Source of the DNA: Porogramme epimiltina
Lineage: Eukaryota > Basidiomycota > Agaricomycetes > Polyporales > Polyporaceae
DNA length: 64,000 nucleotides
Reading direction: 5' to 3'
Assembly (NCBI GenBank): GCA_900155495.1
Contig: FTLJ01000401.1
Coordinates: forward strand, 1-64,000
Shown here: piece after piece, positions 30,902-42,112 of the stretch
Position numbering within the stretch: the stretch's first letter is position 1
Layout of the letters: each line of letters starts with the position of its first letter
Notes under the pieces: model-generated
What the model saw: only the letters and a program-made list of their open reading frames with translations
Told to the model about the DNA's origin: nothing
Database searches by the model: none
Translations under genes and position numbers: made by a program

Positions 30902-32809
30902 GATAAGTATGGTGGAGAAGCTCGAAGTACGTGGGGTAGCTACCGGTCTGATCTCATAGAGAACTATTTTATAGCTGGGTATGGGGTTGGTTCTCAACAC
31001 CACGCACGCCTAGTTCTGTTGGTAGTCGTTGTGAAGTGAGGTCTGTGTATGCCTGAACAGCAATGAGAGACCGCAGTTCTCGTGGATGGGCTCATCTGAG
31101 ATACCCCCCTAAGCGGGACATGAATTATCTCGCCGACAATAAAGAGAGAGGCTATTTAAAGAGCGAGCTGGGCAGAAAGTTACGAAATGTCAGTCTAGAC
31201 TTGACAGCGGACAGCGGGGAACTTACTTCTAACCAACTCCGCAGACCTGAAGCCAATTCACACAGCCGCCACATACTGAGCCGCGATACGTAAGGCAAGC
31301 GTTCGCAGTCATGAACATTGTACATAGGAACCTACTTGGTGCGCGCATATCGGACGCCACGATACTACCTTGAATCCCGGCGCGCCCTCACTACCGGGCA
31401 CCGCCTTTTCTACAGCTACATCACATTCTCCGAACGCAAAGTTAAAATTTCAACGCTTGCCCACAAACCTAATGCCGGAAGGGGTAAGTCAGTGCTTAGG
31501 GCACCACAAATAGCCCTGTCAGTACAGCTTCGGATCCGCCAAAGATAGAGATCACGATAAACACGCCTTAGGTCGGACGAGTCCCGCATACACCTCGCTC
31601 GCGGCAAGACCTTGGCGGGAAAGAGCTTTATTCTTCATCGCACTGCGGGTTTGCGTTAGTGACATGCCCTAGCAAGCTATGAGGAGACAGGAGAACGAAT
31701 CGATGGAGATGTAGTAGTATACGTGTGCGGCGTCTTGTCTGATTGAATGCCTACTTAATTTTGCAGAATATGCTGTATGGCATGCCTTGCCGAGCTCCAA
31801 AATTTGAATCTCTAGCGAATCGGACGACGAAAGACGATGATTCAAATTCGGAGTAGGCTATGTGCGCGAACTGTTTCTCCCTCTTTCGCGGCAGGTAGTA
31901 TCCCTTTGGCTAGCTAAGAAGACAGAAACCGGGAACCATGTTAAGACTACTATCAATGCATGACGATAATTGGGGCCACTTACTGATAAACATCGAGGGA
32001 AGTTGCAACCGAAAAGCCTGCACCTGCCCTGAACTTCTCATCCAGCGCGCCTGGCCACGCCGATGGACACTATCTTGGCGCCGAGTGGGCCAATAACGTC
32101 ACTTGATCTAATCGCTATCTGCGGCATTTCTACCAAAGTAGTCTCACCGTCCTAATGGGATGTGTGGGCTTTCTCGCCGCGTTCGAAGTGGAATTGGATG
32201 TCTTACTACCTCGCATGACCTACGCCGCGAGCTGACCTGTTTTCCGGTCTCTCTATCAGCAGTGATGACTGGAGCTGTACAGCAACGGTCCTAACAGCCT
32301 CAGTCTGGTTGCTACAACACGCTAATACATACTATGCTCGGGCCGGGCTTGTCTAGCGCCCACACTGATGGGCTTCCATGGGGCAGCATTGTGGGTCCTA
32401 GACATTAGATCAACGTCACGGACGAACATAAAAGTGTTACGTGTGAAAAACTGTAGTAGTATGTCTCCTCGCTACTTCAGCATGCTGTACCGTCGCTCCA
32501 GACATCTAATAGTTAGTCGAGCTTAATCATTATATCCTTGTGTGAGGTCTCGCTGTAATGGCCGCCAGGCCTTACGCACCTCACGGGCTCTCTAGATTAG
32601 ATTTGTCCGCGGGTTGGCATGGGGGTTTTTGTTTAATGACGATGGTGACCACATGTAACGTAGGGTGTTAAACTGGTGAACTACTCGTGTACATTGCCGG
32701 AAAAGACAGTCGTCATGTATGCAATGATTTCGGACGACCCCTCCCATCGCACTCGCAACACGCAGGAGGCTGGGAGTACTGAGTGGAGCACTACGACCAA
32801 TTAATGCCT
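30902..32809. other. Decayed DNA after seven-TM copy 3
   Basis: TATA box of seven-TM copy 3 at 30964-30974, then no intact gene. A short P450-like piece near 31490-31610 is listed separately. From 31.65 to 32.8 kb all frames are broken. Confidence 0.4.
31490..31610 (-). pseudogene. Faint P450 relic
   Basis: On the minus strand GVFIVISIFGGSEAVLTG aligns with GTNVVISILGANRNKAVWG of the intact P450, preceded by a weakly matching arginine/valine-rich stretch and a stop. Nothing else of the gene is visible. Its place, just behind seven-TM copy 3, is where the cassette pattern predicts a P450. Alone the match is thin. Confidence 0.4.
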
Positions 32810-33065
32810 AAGTAGGGTCATGACAAGGAAGAACTGGACAACGGTGTACAAAAGACTGCTCTCGCAAACTATGACCCTCGCGAGCTGAGGCATGCGCCAC
32901 GTTGATGGAATGGCTGTCGCGCGGATCCACCATCCTCCAGTAGCATATACCACTTCCACAGCTGCTTTGAAGGGAAGTAGGCATGGCGACCCGCTCGGCT
33001 CCAGGAGCGAACAAAATGGCGACTGAGGGGATACTCACTGGCATGAAAGGTTAGAATGAGCATAC
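32810..33065 (-). pseudogene. Seven-TM family relic (exon 4 region)
   Basis: The minus strand encodes QLARVIVCESSLLYTVVQFF, which aligns with RISQAAVVIIVESGMLYLAV and its continuation in copy 2. In the same frame upstream, LLPFKAAVEVVYATG corresponds to the VPLQIAGYVLPL segment. The loop between them is degraded, and the flanking exons 1-3 and 5 are not found. The stop ctta follows soon after. This is a sixth minus-strand member of the family, now dead, and it lies directly beside another P450 relic. Confidence 0.6.
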
Positions 33066-33168
33066 TGCGGGGCCAAGCAAAGGGCTTTCACCACATCCGC
33101 CAATTGCAATGAGTGACTTCTTCAAACGCGAGGCCACCCGCGATAACGTGATCATCAGAAAGATTAGA

Positions 33169-33360
33169 CTAGTTAAAGCTCGCACCTAAGCCCTTGCCAT
33201 TTCGGCCGATGATGGAGATCACGACGATCGTCACAACCCTGGGGCGGACGTGCACCACACGCCTTTCCTCGTCTGCGGTATTCCGGAGCGGAGATATCAC
33301 AAGTAAGACCATATCCCTTACAGGACTGCGTGGAAATAATGTCAGCGACGCGTGAGGGCT
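33169..33360 (-). pseudogene. P450 relic (exon 9 region)
   Basis: The minus strand reads VRDMVLLVISPLRNTADEE followed by RRVVHVRPRVVTIVVISIIG. The intact P450 has TKDAVLPVEFPLRNAAGEE and RSVRVPAGTNVVISILG in the same order and spacing. The segment stops after RNGKGLG where NRNKAVWGDD should follow. No heme motif is present downstream. This is clearly a decayed P450 of the same subfamily. Confidence 0.78.
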
Positions 33361-34827
33361 AGCTAGAGGGGAGACAAAAACCAAAGGAGTGCTCGCAGCT
33401 GACTGACCATGTACGTCGGTAGGCGTATAAAAAGCCGTGTGGCTGAGAGAAGGAACGATAAACCCTAGTGTGTTTTGCATGTGGCTATAACTGTGTGGAA
33501 TCTGGCGCAGGGAGATGGAAAATCGCGGAAATGACACTTACGTGTCGTGATAAAATTGAAGAAGAGAGTGAAGAGGACAACACCTCTTTAAGGGCGACGA
33601 AGCTGCACCGAGTAGACAATAACATACTCACCCATGAAGCACCTCCTCCTTAACATCACTTTTCGGTCGTAGAGGCCAACGTAGTGGGGTTTGGCCGCAT
33701 GAATCATCTTGGAAGAGCGTTTTCTTGGTCTTGGGCGCGGGTTCACATGAATTTTGCGTTCCGTATCGCCGACGTTGGGGTACAAATTTGGGAGTATGTC
33801 GATGGTACAGCAGTGGGAGCACGATGGCACTGGTAGTGGTGAGTAGGGAACTTTGTTTAATGAATATGATAGATATGTATGTAGGGCCCCGGCGCCAGGC
33901 TTTACGCGGCAAACTATGTAGCCAGAGCCTGGTCACGGGACGCGTACCTCAGCTATGCGCACAGCTGCGGCGGCCTGCCCCAGGGGACTGCCTTACTGAC
34001 TCCCTCAGTGTCGTCAGTATCCTCAATGTGGTTGCAATTCTATCGACGGCGTTTCGCGCACGGAGGTATTGTGTTCGGTGAGTATGTCGTTGGCTGACTT
34101 CTTCTACTTGCCTTCGGATGGTCTACCAGTGGCCTAGCTGGGACTTGTAATTGTGAATCTCCGAATTCGTCCATAGAACAACGCTAGTGACCTCGTATTT
34201 AGAACCTTTACACCAGGAGACTAAGAGCTATATGCTCTAGCACACCAATAGTAGGTATGTAGCTATGCTCACCACTTACCACCTCTTCTAAATCCCCCGC
34301 CGGGGCCGCCTCAACTTTCTCTGGCAGATCCGATATCGCCAGAGATCGCGCCCACGCCGCCCATGCCGCATGAATGATCGCAATATGCAAGCTGACAGGT
34401 TTGAACAGTACGATCGTCCGTCCCATATGACCGTAGGCAAGAGGAACGAGCTTCCGGATCGTGTGCCCACCCAGCTCACCCCACTTCCACTGATTGTGGA
34501 GATAAACAGGATACACAGTGTACGTTTGTGGTACCCTTTTGAAACTATATCAACCACAGAACACGGTATGGCAGTTAATCTCCTCCTGTGAACAGATTCC
34601 AGACTGTGATATTCGTCGGGGAACTGCTTCCCCCGAAGATCTCAGAAGTGGCGAGTGTTCGAACGTGGCCCTACATCTGTTCGTAGTAATCATTGTCCAA
34701 ATTAATTGGGATGGATAAGCAGAGAGGTCCAGAAACTCCGCAGGTGGATATATACATATATATGTACCACCCCATGTACGTCCGATTGTTTTTAGATTTC
34801 CCTCACTTACCATACGGCCTTTTGAAT
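33361..34827. other. Spacer before peptide gene c
   Basis: No gene I can name. A minus-strand frame at 34208-34516 is partly hydrophobic but lacks recognisable neighbours or splice partners. An alternating AT run (tatatacatatatatg, about 34748-34763) precedes peptide gene c by about 65 bp. Confidence 0.4.
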
Positions 34828-35219
34828 ATGCACTACCGCCTCCTAATCTTCTACTTTGCATCTACCCTAGCCGGCTGTTCATTTGGAGGTCCTGTCGACA
34901 CAGCAGCCTCCCCAGTGGCGACATCAACGGCCAAGACCACGCCAGAGGTTGGCCCGGTGCCAACGAGTGCTGCGTTGTTGCCTATCAGTGAGCGAAGCTT
35001 CTTTCGCAGATCTCAAAGCACAACCAATACTCAAGCGCACTATCCCATTATCTCCAATTAGACGTCATACCCCCCGCGGCCGACAGCGCCATCGGAAACA
35101 TACTCTCGCCGGTCAACAGCGCCGTTGAAGGCATATTCTCGCCGATCGAGGAACTTTGGCATGGGCCGAAGGGCTCACCCAAGACCAAGGGTCACCACAC
35201 GACTGCGACTCATCATTAG
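34828..35219 (+). CDS. Small secreted peptide precursor, copy c
   Basis: Two exons, 34828-34987 and 35062-35219, with a phase-1 intron of 74 nt, give 105 aa. The signal peptide MHYRLLIFYFASTLAGCSFG leads into GPVDTA, the shared G-x-P junction. A Thr/Pro/Ala-rich spacer follows. Exon 2 contains an internal imperfect repeat, SAIGNILSPVN then SAVEGIFSPIE, and then ELWHGPKG; the WHG tripeptide recurs in copy a. The C-terminus is Lys- and His-rich (KGHHTTATHH). No CaaX box. The gene converges on seven-TM copy 4. The presence of both parts of the repeat in one exon suggests it is part of the mature product. Confidence 0.68.
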
Positions 35220-35750
35220 CCGAGACTTCGGTGGATGCCTCGACTAGGCATGGTGCGTCCCACTTCACATCTGTGGTATTGCACTGTGGATGCAGAACAC
35301 TTAAGCAACATATTCTCAAAGGGCGACGGCGTGTGTTTAGCCTGTTTTCTTGCGTTTTATTTATGCGACTTTATGCTAGACTTCACGGGGAGAGCTATAG
35401 CAACTTCGATGCCGGGCATCGTTTTGTCTCGCCTCGGCTCGGATTGTAGAGGGGGAAGGGGAGGTGAAGGAGTTGCCAACATATGCCCTGTCGGCTCTTT
35501 GTATAGTAGTCACCAGCCCAGCCGGCAAGGAAAACACACTCCTTTAACAGCAAACGCCTTGGGAACAAATGAACTGAGCATTAGATGGTGCTATGGCCCA
35601 TCATATATGCTAATGGAGTACATCAAGAATGGAAATCCTCAAGAGTAGAAGCCCATGTCAAACACTCAAACTTTCGAAAGCGGACCCACAATACCGTAAC
35701 CTAGGACGTCGGGGTCACACTTATGCAGAGAACTGCCACGAAATCAGTGC
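35220..35750. other. Convergent spacer c / seven-TM 4
   Basis: About 530 bases between two convergent genes; only short open frames. Confidence 0.4.
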
Positions 35751-36899
35751 CTAGTGGTAGTACCATTGGTATGTCACGCACCTTTCAGCATCTCGGTTTC
35801 GAGAATGCACTGAAGTTGCAATGTAGGGCCATGGCGCAAGCCTAATGGCGTCGATAAAAGGCCTCGATCTTGCGGAGGCGCCTAGACCAACACGAATAAT
35901 GATGAGGGTCGGTGCGATACCCTAATACCGAGCGGAATGGTCAGCAAGAATATTAGCATCGCGCTTTGAACGTAGATGGCCGCGACGCACATATATCTGA
36001 ACCGCCATCACACCGATAATGCTTTGTGCAGGATGGTCGAGAGCGGTGAGGACAACAAGCACAAGCTGGACGACAAGGTACAAGGCACCGCTCTCCACCA
36101 CCATGACCATGATGGCCCTGGAGAGATGCTGTGTCTGCGGGATAATACTCGTGGGGCTATCATGCGAGGGAGTCGTCCTTCGGATGCCGTACAAGATAAT
36201 CGCCGTAGCCATTGCATTCGTGCACAGGGGAAGCACGTATCCTGCTGTCTGTAGTTGAAAGAATGCGGTAGGTAGCTCGTCGCTGGAGGAGAGTGTGAGG
36301 GCGATGTGGGCAACTACGGTGATGCATCCTAATTTAGAAAGGTGAGTATTCATGTCATAGAGAGGACGATAAAACCTCACCAAATCCTGCAATTGCGGAA
36401 AGACTAGGTAGCAATATAACCCAGTAGTTCCTGTCCCATATGGCCCAACAGCGGAATATAAGGATGACATGTCCAAGAAGGTCGCATACTGAAATCATCA
36501 GGTCCGCTCCTAGCAGTAAATTGTCTTCGTAGGCGTAACCATCGATATCTTCCGCTACCTAAATCGACGGTTTGGTCAGCCGGAGGGATCGACGTCGTCT
36601 GAGAGTGTTCTTACCGTTTCTAGGAAGAAGTGGACAAACTCTAAGACAAAATGTGTCGTGCAAGCAGCAAAGAGCACACAGCTAGTAACAGCGATAGGGA
36701 TGTTGGTATATCCCCTTCGCCGGGCGCGAAAAAGGACCACGAGAGAAAGGAGGAACAGTGTCCCGTATACACCTAGAAATACAATAGTCGCACATTCCGT
36801 TCAGCGATTGTTCTACAATACAACTGATGAGTACTTGCCCCAGAGGATAGCCTCACAGGGGAACCCCACAAGCGCAGCCACTGGGGATGTTAGTTGCAT
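35751..36899 (-). CDS. Seven-TM membrane protein, copy 4
   Basis: Five exons: 36899-36839, 36772-36615, 36558-36381, 36328-35991 and 35921-35751, giving 301 aa. Exons 1-4 have exactly the lengths of copy 3 (61, 158, 178, 338). Motifs: LVGFPCEAILWG, FAACTTHFVLEFVHFF, LMISVCDLLGHVILIFRCW, LQLQTAGYVLPLCTNAMATA (start of helix 5), VMVVESGALYLVVQLVLVV, HPAQSIIGVMAVQIY and GIAPTLIIIRVGLGASA. Intron 1 starts with gcaagt, a GC donor, where copy 3 has gtaagt. A TATA box (CTATAAAG on the minus strand, 36954-36961) lies 55-60 bp upstream. The C-terminal tail differs from other copies; a gtgcgt donor inside it leaves open another splice form. Confidence 0.8.
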
Positions 36900-37803
36900 G
36901 ACGAGGATGGCAGAGGCATGAGCTGGGGGCCAGTCCCATGTCATTGTGAGCCACTTTATAGGAGAGAAAAACTTGGTCAAACCTGCTTTCGTTGCGCTCT
37001 AGTTGTAACGATTGTTGGTCGAGATCTGTCCGTGTCCCGATCGAAGTCGTCGGGACGACAGCGTTCGAGGATCGTCACACCATGTCCTGGTCAGTATATA
37101 GTGACTGATCTTCCCGCTAGGCGAAACGAAGCCATTGCAAACGGGGACCTGTCAGTAGAAGTGTGGACATCAGTGGAGAAGTGGCGACAATAATCAGGTA
37201 ACCCTTACAAGGGCTAAACTCTCCCTACTAGGACGCCCGTAATCAACTTCTTCCTGGGCCATACAGTCACCCTGGTGACGGATAGTTGCGTGTGTGGCAT
37301 GAACGTTCAGTAGCACTGTCTGTGAATGGATTAGTGTATGCCAGACCCGTGAATGTGTACTTTGCCATCTTCTCCTTATCATCATGTCTCTAAGGGAACC
37401 TTCCTTGTACCGCCTCCAACATTGGAAGCGGACGGCAACAGCACCAATGAGTACCCTTTCTCGCATCTAACACGATACGTCACCACGATGAAAAGACCTC
37501 AACCGTCGATCTAGTCACACGGGTACCTCGGCCGCCACCCTCTCCTCGTGGTCGAGTGGCTGCCGCATGACGATCTTTAAGGCACGACATAGCCTAAAGC
37601 GTCACGTTCGTAGTCGGCCAATGACACGCGGTATATCAACAAGAAGATCTGTTGTATACAGTAAACACTTCAGCAGGATCTAATGTGCGAAGATACAAAT
37701 GGCACTGCACCGCATTCATTATACTACATACCGGGCCGTAAGTCGTAACACCCTGTGGTTGGCCATATATCGGGTGGCAGCGCCGTTTCTAAACTACACC
37801 TGC
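36900..37803. other. Spacer between seven-TM 4 and the intact P450
   Basis: Upstream side of seven-TM copy 4 (TATA box at 36954-36961), then about 800 bases to the P450 stop codon. I see no gene. Confidence 0.4.
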
Positions 37804-40305
37804 TCATGAAAAGTCGCCCTCCGTCACTAGTCTCACGACTAACGGGACTTGGGGCGTCTTGAAGTCGCCATGGGGCTCACGGACAACTGGAACCTGAAGG
37901 CCATCAATCCGCCAGTATATCTCCTTGCGCACACCATCTCCGTTTACTGCCGTAGGGAGAGCGAGATGCAGGTGGGACAACAGTGTGGACAACACTTGCT
38001 CTAAAGAACAATCAGTGGAAAGAAAGATCTGGCTCAGGATGAGCCACTCACTGATCTCCATCTCCGCAAACTTGAAACCGATGCAGGCACGACCGCCACC
38101 GAGGAAGGTCATCCTGTCAAACAACATCACATCAGCTTCAAGTCCGCAACCCCAAAACACATTTCGGAAGCTTACATGGTCGCATACACGCCAGGGTACT
38201 TCACCCCAGCCTTGTACCCCGGCGTGCCCTCCCCGCCAGGCGCCGTCTGCTCGCTCGCCTCGTCCCCCTCTCCGAACGCGAGGTCGAGGCTCCGCCCGCC
38301 TGCGAGCCCAACGCGCTCGCCGGAGGGGGTGAGCCAGCGCTCAGGGCGCCACTCGTCCGCGTCATCCCCCCAGACGGCCTTATTGCGATTCGCGCCGAGG
38401 ATGGAGATGACGACGTTCGTCCCTGCAGGGACGCGGACTGAGCGCACTTCCTCGCCGGCGGCATTCCGGAGTGGGAACTCGACGGGCAAAACGGCATCCT
38501 TCGTCGCGCTGCAGGGAAGTGTGCGTCAGCTACGTGCACAGGCGGACCACGAGGGAGAGAGGTGGTGGTGGAAGAGTGATGATACGCACGTGCGGTTGAT
38601 CATGTTCGTTGGCGGGTGCATGCGGAATGTTTCACGCACGACGGCGTCGAGATACGGCAGGCCGACGAGTATGTCGTAAGGTAGGCTGACGTCCTCCCAG
38701 TTTCCCTCGTCGCCTTGAGTGGCGGCGTATGCGCTCTTGGCCTTGCGAATGTCGGCGCGTAGACGTGCTTGTGCTTGGGGCTCGCGCGCGAGAATGTAAA
38801 GGATGCGACCAAGCGCAGATGTAGTTGTCTCTTGGCCGCCGAGGAGCATAGTGCTATGAACGACAGATTAACATGCTTGAAATGAGGGCGTTAAGTGGCA
38901 GTACATACTTGATCTGACCGGTGAGTTCAATGTCACTGAGACGCTCCTTCTCGGATGTCGACGAGTTGGCCTCCACTACCCAGCTAGGAGTGAGCGAGAC
39001 TGGGGGACCTTTTGCGAGAAGAAAATGCGTACGCATGATGGTCATCAAATCCCGCCTGCCATTTTTCGCAGAGTCCGTGGTACCTTGCTGCAGGGCGGTC
39101 CGTTTTTCAACGAGAATCTCCCGAGAGTACTTTTCCATGACGTATGACATTTCGCGGACTTCTCGTGCGGCGGGGAATGGGAGCCAGTCGATCATCTTGT
39201 TCCTCCAGTAAGAGGAGAAGTTGCGGACCGCCCACGGTACAAACGGACGAAGGAAGAAAATCTTGAGCCCCGTGTGACTGCCCATCTCTGGTTAGTCCCG
39301 AGGGGGCCAAGGCATGCGAACGAATGTACTCACGAGATATTGCGGATGACATGAACGTACTCGTGAGTTTTGTTGGGGTCCAATACGCCAAAGGAAACTC
39401 CAAGCACGGCCTGGCCGACGTACTCTATCGTCCCGCGTGCCATCCAAGGGAGGACGTCTATCTCCTTCGCGCCTGGTTCTCTCGTTCATCAAGGCGACTT
39501 GCGACTAGGAATAGCTGACTCACTTCCGTCTGTAGGTATCTCGGCTTTGATCCCTCGGAGCAGCTCGTTCGCAATTGGCTGGATCACAGGTAGGAGTTGG
39601 CGCATGTTTGCCAAGGAGAACACAGGGTTGAGCATCTTCCTTTGTTTGCGATGTTGTTCTCCTACGACGTCAATAGAGACATTAAAACGCGATGAGAGAG
39701 AAGTAGATGGGGAAACACACCGTCCGTTGAGATTAGGCCCTCGCCAAAGAGCAACTGGTTGGTTCTAATGCGCGATCATAAGAAGGCCGGTGAGAGCCCC
39801 GCGCTGTATGCCACTCACTTAAGAAACATCTCAGTCTCGTGGTAGACATCTTGGTCCTTTACAACAACGTGGTGCAGGGCGCGGGGGTCTGAAACGAAAA
39901 GCTGCTCAGACTAGACATCCCACAGTTAGGCAGTGTCATCCAGGAGGTCAAGGTTGACGTACCCCGAGCACACCATAGATCTTGATGACGCCTCCATATT
40001 CTCCAATTATCTTGAATGTGTAGTCGAACGAGTCCTTGAACAGCCTATGGAGGTTGCCTGTGGATAGGGAGATGCGCGTGAGGACGTCGAAGCCAGAAGA
40101 GAGGACTGCACGGAACAAGCGCCCACACTACCGCCACCACCTCCCCCACCCGTCGCCGAACGCTGCTAAACTCACCAGTCAACCAATGCTCCTTCTCTGG
40201 CCCCCTCACACTCGACAGCCTACTCGGAGTAGCGCGTCGCGACGTAAATTTCCACAAGGCGTACGCAACACCAAGAGTCCCGACCAACACCGAGAGCGAA
40301 GTCAT
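37804..40305 (-). CDS. Cytochrome P450 monooxygenase (intact)
   Basis: A membrane-bound heme monooxygenase that oxidises a small molecule or peptide; the substrate is unknown. Eleven exons keep frame: 40305-40176, 40057-39963, 39910-39819, 39764-39721, 39661-39524, 39472-39334, 39277-38909, 38853-38590, 38508-38176, 38113-38052 and 38000-37804, giving 620 aa. Visible landmarks are a short N-terminal hydrophobic anchor (VLVGTLGVAYALW), HRKQRKMLNPVFS (C helix), GGQETTT in the I-helix (341-347), ETFR as the ExxR motif (410-413), ERW in the PERF region, and the heme loop FLGGGRACIG with Cys545. All catalytic landmarks are present. Two tight choices were the acceptors at 39910 and 39277, set by homology of the joined text. 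It closes the cassette array on the right; four relics of the same subfamily lie to the left. Confidence 0.9.
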
Positions 40306-40727
40306 AGCCGTCCTCGGAATACGGAGATGCGGATTGGGTCCGGAGCGTGAGGGGCGCCGTGGGGGAGGATAGGAGGGGTCGACGGACCGGGGTAAAGTGA
40401 GTGTTCTCCTCTTTACACGGCCCGGGATTTAGGCGTGGAGAAGAGATACCCAGGTCCCGCTCGGAGAATAGCCCATGGGCATGCAGCTCATGGTGTCCAT
40501 CAAGCGACCGTCTTGATCAGCATAATAACGTCCTCCGGACCTCCGTTTTGGGCGGTCTGAGCATGCATGTCGAGGAATCGCTCCGGCTGCAAGAACTTGC
40601 CCATCAATATACCCCAGAGGCTGAAAGAGCCGCGCCCCGCCGCGTCCGCCATGTCGCCCCTTATGTTTAGCGACATAAGCGTCACTCGTTACGGTATACA
40701 AGTACACAAGATCCCCGAATGGCGTCG
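40306..40727. other. Upstream region of the P450
   Basis: Holds the P450 promoter and the 3' side of the next minus-strand gene. A frame at 40429-40700 on the minus strand (RYYADQDGRLMDT) may be 3' UTR or an unjoined exon; I could not connect it. Confidence 0.35.
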
Positions 40728-41033
40728 TTACCGCCTCTCCCCAGCTGCTTGAGCTAACAGCACCTCCAACCCATTCCCCGTGTCTGGTCTCGGGAGCGAG
40801 CGCGTGTCTACAATGTCGAGGCTCTCCTGGATGGCATGGTATATTCCTTTCAACCGTACCGACGCGAAGACCCAAGCAAGGACGTTCACGACGAGGAGTG
40901 CAACTATGCCACATACCAGGGCCGTGTGGCCCCGTTGCCGAGGCGGCTTCGCGGTGGGACCATCGCGTAGATGAGGGTCGTGCTCGTCCAAGTCGTAATC
41001 CTCATCTTTTGCGAGTGGGGTATATTCTGACAT
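40728..41033 (-). CDS. Small single-TM protein with DTR-LPRPD motif
   Basis: A single-exon 101-aa protein. The N-terminus is acidic and charged (SEYTPLAKDEDYDLDEHDP), then a basic PRQRGHT leads into one TM helix (ALVCGIVALLVVNVLAWVFA). After it come a short amphipathic stretch and DTRSLPRPD. A DTR-x-LPRPD ending is, as far as I recall, common in short agaricomycete membrane proteins of unknown role. The N-terminal arrangement also resembles the membrane anchor of UstYa proteins, but both HxxHC motifs are missing. It lies between the intact P450 (same strand) and a UstYa gene. The C-terminus could be altered by splicing to downstream frames. Confidence 0.55.
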   Translation of the reverse strand: MSEYTPLAKDEDYDLDEHDPHLRDGPTAKPPRQRGHTALVCGIVALLVVNVLAWVFASVRLKGIYHAIQESLDIVDTRSLPRPDTGNGLEVLLAQAAGERR

Positions 41034-42112
41034 GGCCCTTTCTAGCTCCTTTAGTCAGGTATTATCTCGAAGCTTCATACACGGACGGTAACATACCCAG
41101 TGTTGGCTGTGGCTATATTATCGGTGGAATGAACGGGGTGGGGGTCGTCCTTGGATAGCAGGGAGGCTGGACCGGTTTACATGACGTGAGTAAATCACCA
41201 CCTAGCCGCTCCCATATCTGACATACCTTGAAGCGCTACCGCGACTTTTGTGGAGGCTTCCCGTGGCGTCCCAAGCTTCCCTGGATGCCGTTTCACCGGC
41301 ACAGCGGCAGGGGGCCAAATGATGCTTTGATGTCTAGATCGCGCTGTCCCGTGCCACACGCGCATGCGCCCTCCCACCTGGCCCCAACGCCGCGCGGTGT
41401 TATCGCCCTTATCTGCCTCGCAGTGTTGCGTACGTCACACCGCCACCTGCGACAGCGGCTAAGACTAGTCGGTGGCTTCGTGGCGGCCAGGAGGCTTGCA
41501 AACCGTCCATGACGGAATACCTGTACTCGCTACTCCGGCTCTCCTTGTATTGCGCAGTTTTTACGGCTTCTTGGCCACAGCTACCCAATATATAAAACCG
41601 CCCTGTCCATCGCCTTCCTGATCATCACCGAGCAACAGGGCTAGGGTGAGGGCGTAGCCTACCTTCTTCCGAGCCCCGCCCACGATTTTCGCCGGAGGCG
41701 CCCGTCGGAACAACCGGTCTCGCGGGGCTAGAGGAAAGGGAAAGCGCGCCGAAACGGGTCTTCCTGATTGCGTTCTGACGCGAAGGGTCCTGCTCCGTGG
41801 ACCCGTCGGGCGGGCGTCGAGGCGGGTCCGGCGTGTGTCTCGGTGCGAGAAGGAAGCAATACATTGTGAGAAGGCCAGCGCGCACGCAGGCGGAGTGACA
41901 GCGCGCGAGCATACCTGTCCTCGACCGAGTTGAGCCGTCACCGCCCTCGCGCAATACGCCGTGGCTCAAGCGGAACGCCCGGCACTGCGACTCCCACATC
42001 CACCACCACCTCCAGGCGTGTGCGGGGTCCACACCCACCCCACCCCGCGCGGGCCTCCGCCCCGACGACAGCCCTCCCCTTCGCTGCTTCCGCCCCCTCC
42101 TCCCCCATCGCG
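41034..42112. other. Intergenic, divergent promoter of UstYa copy 2
   Basis: About 1.1 kb between divergent genes. GC-rich open frames at 41561-42128 on the minus strand look compositional. Nothing else is supported. Confidence 0.4.
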
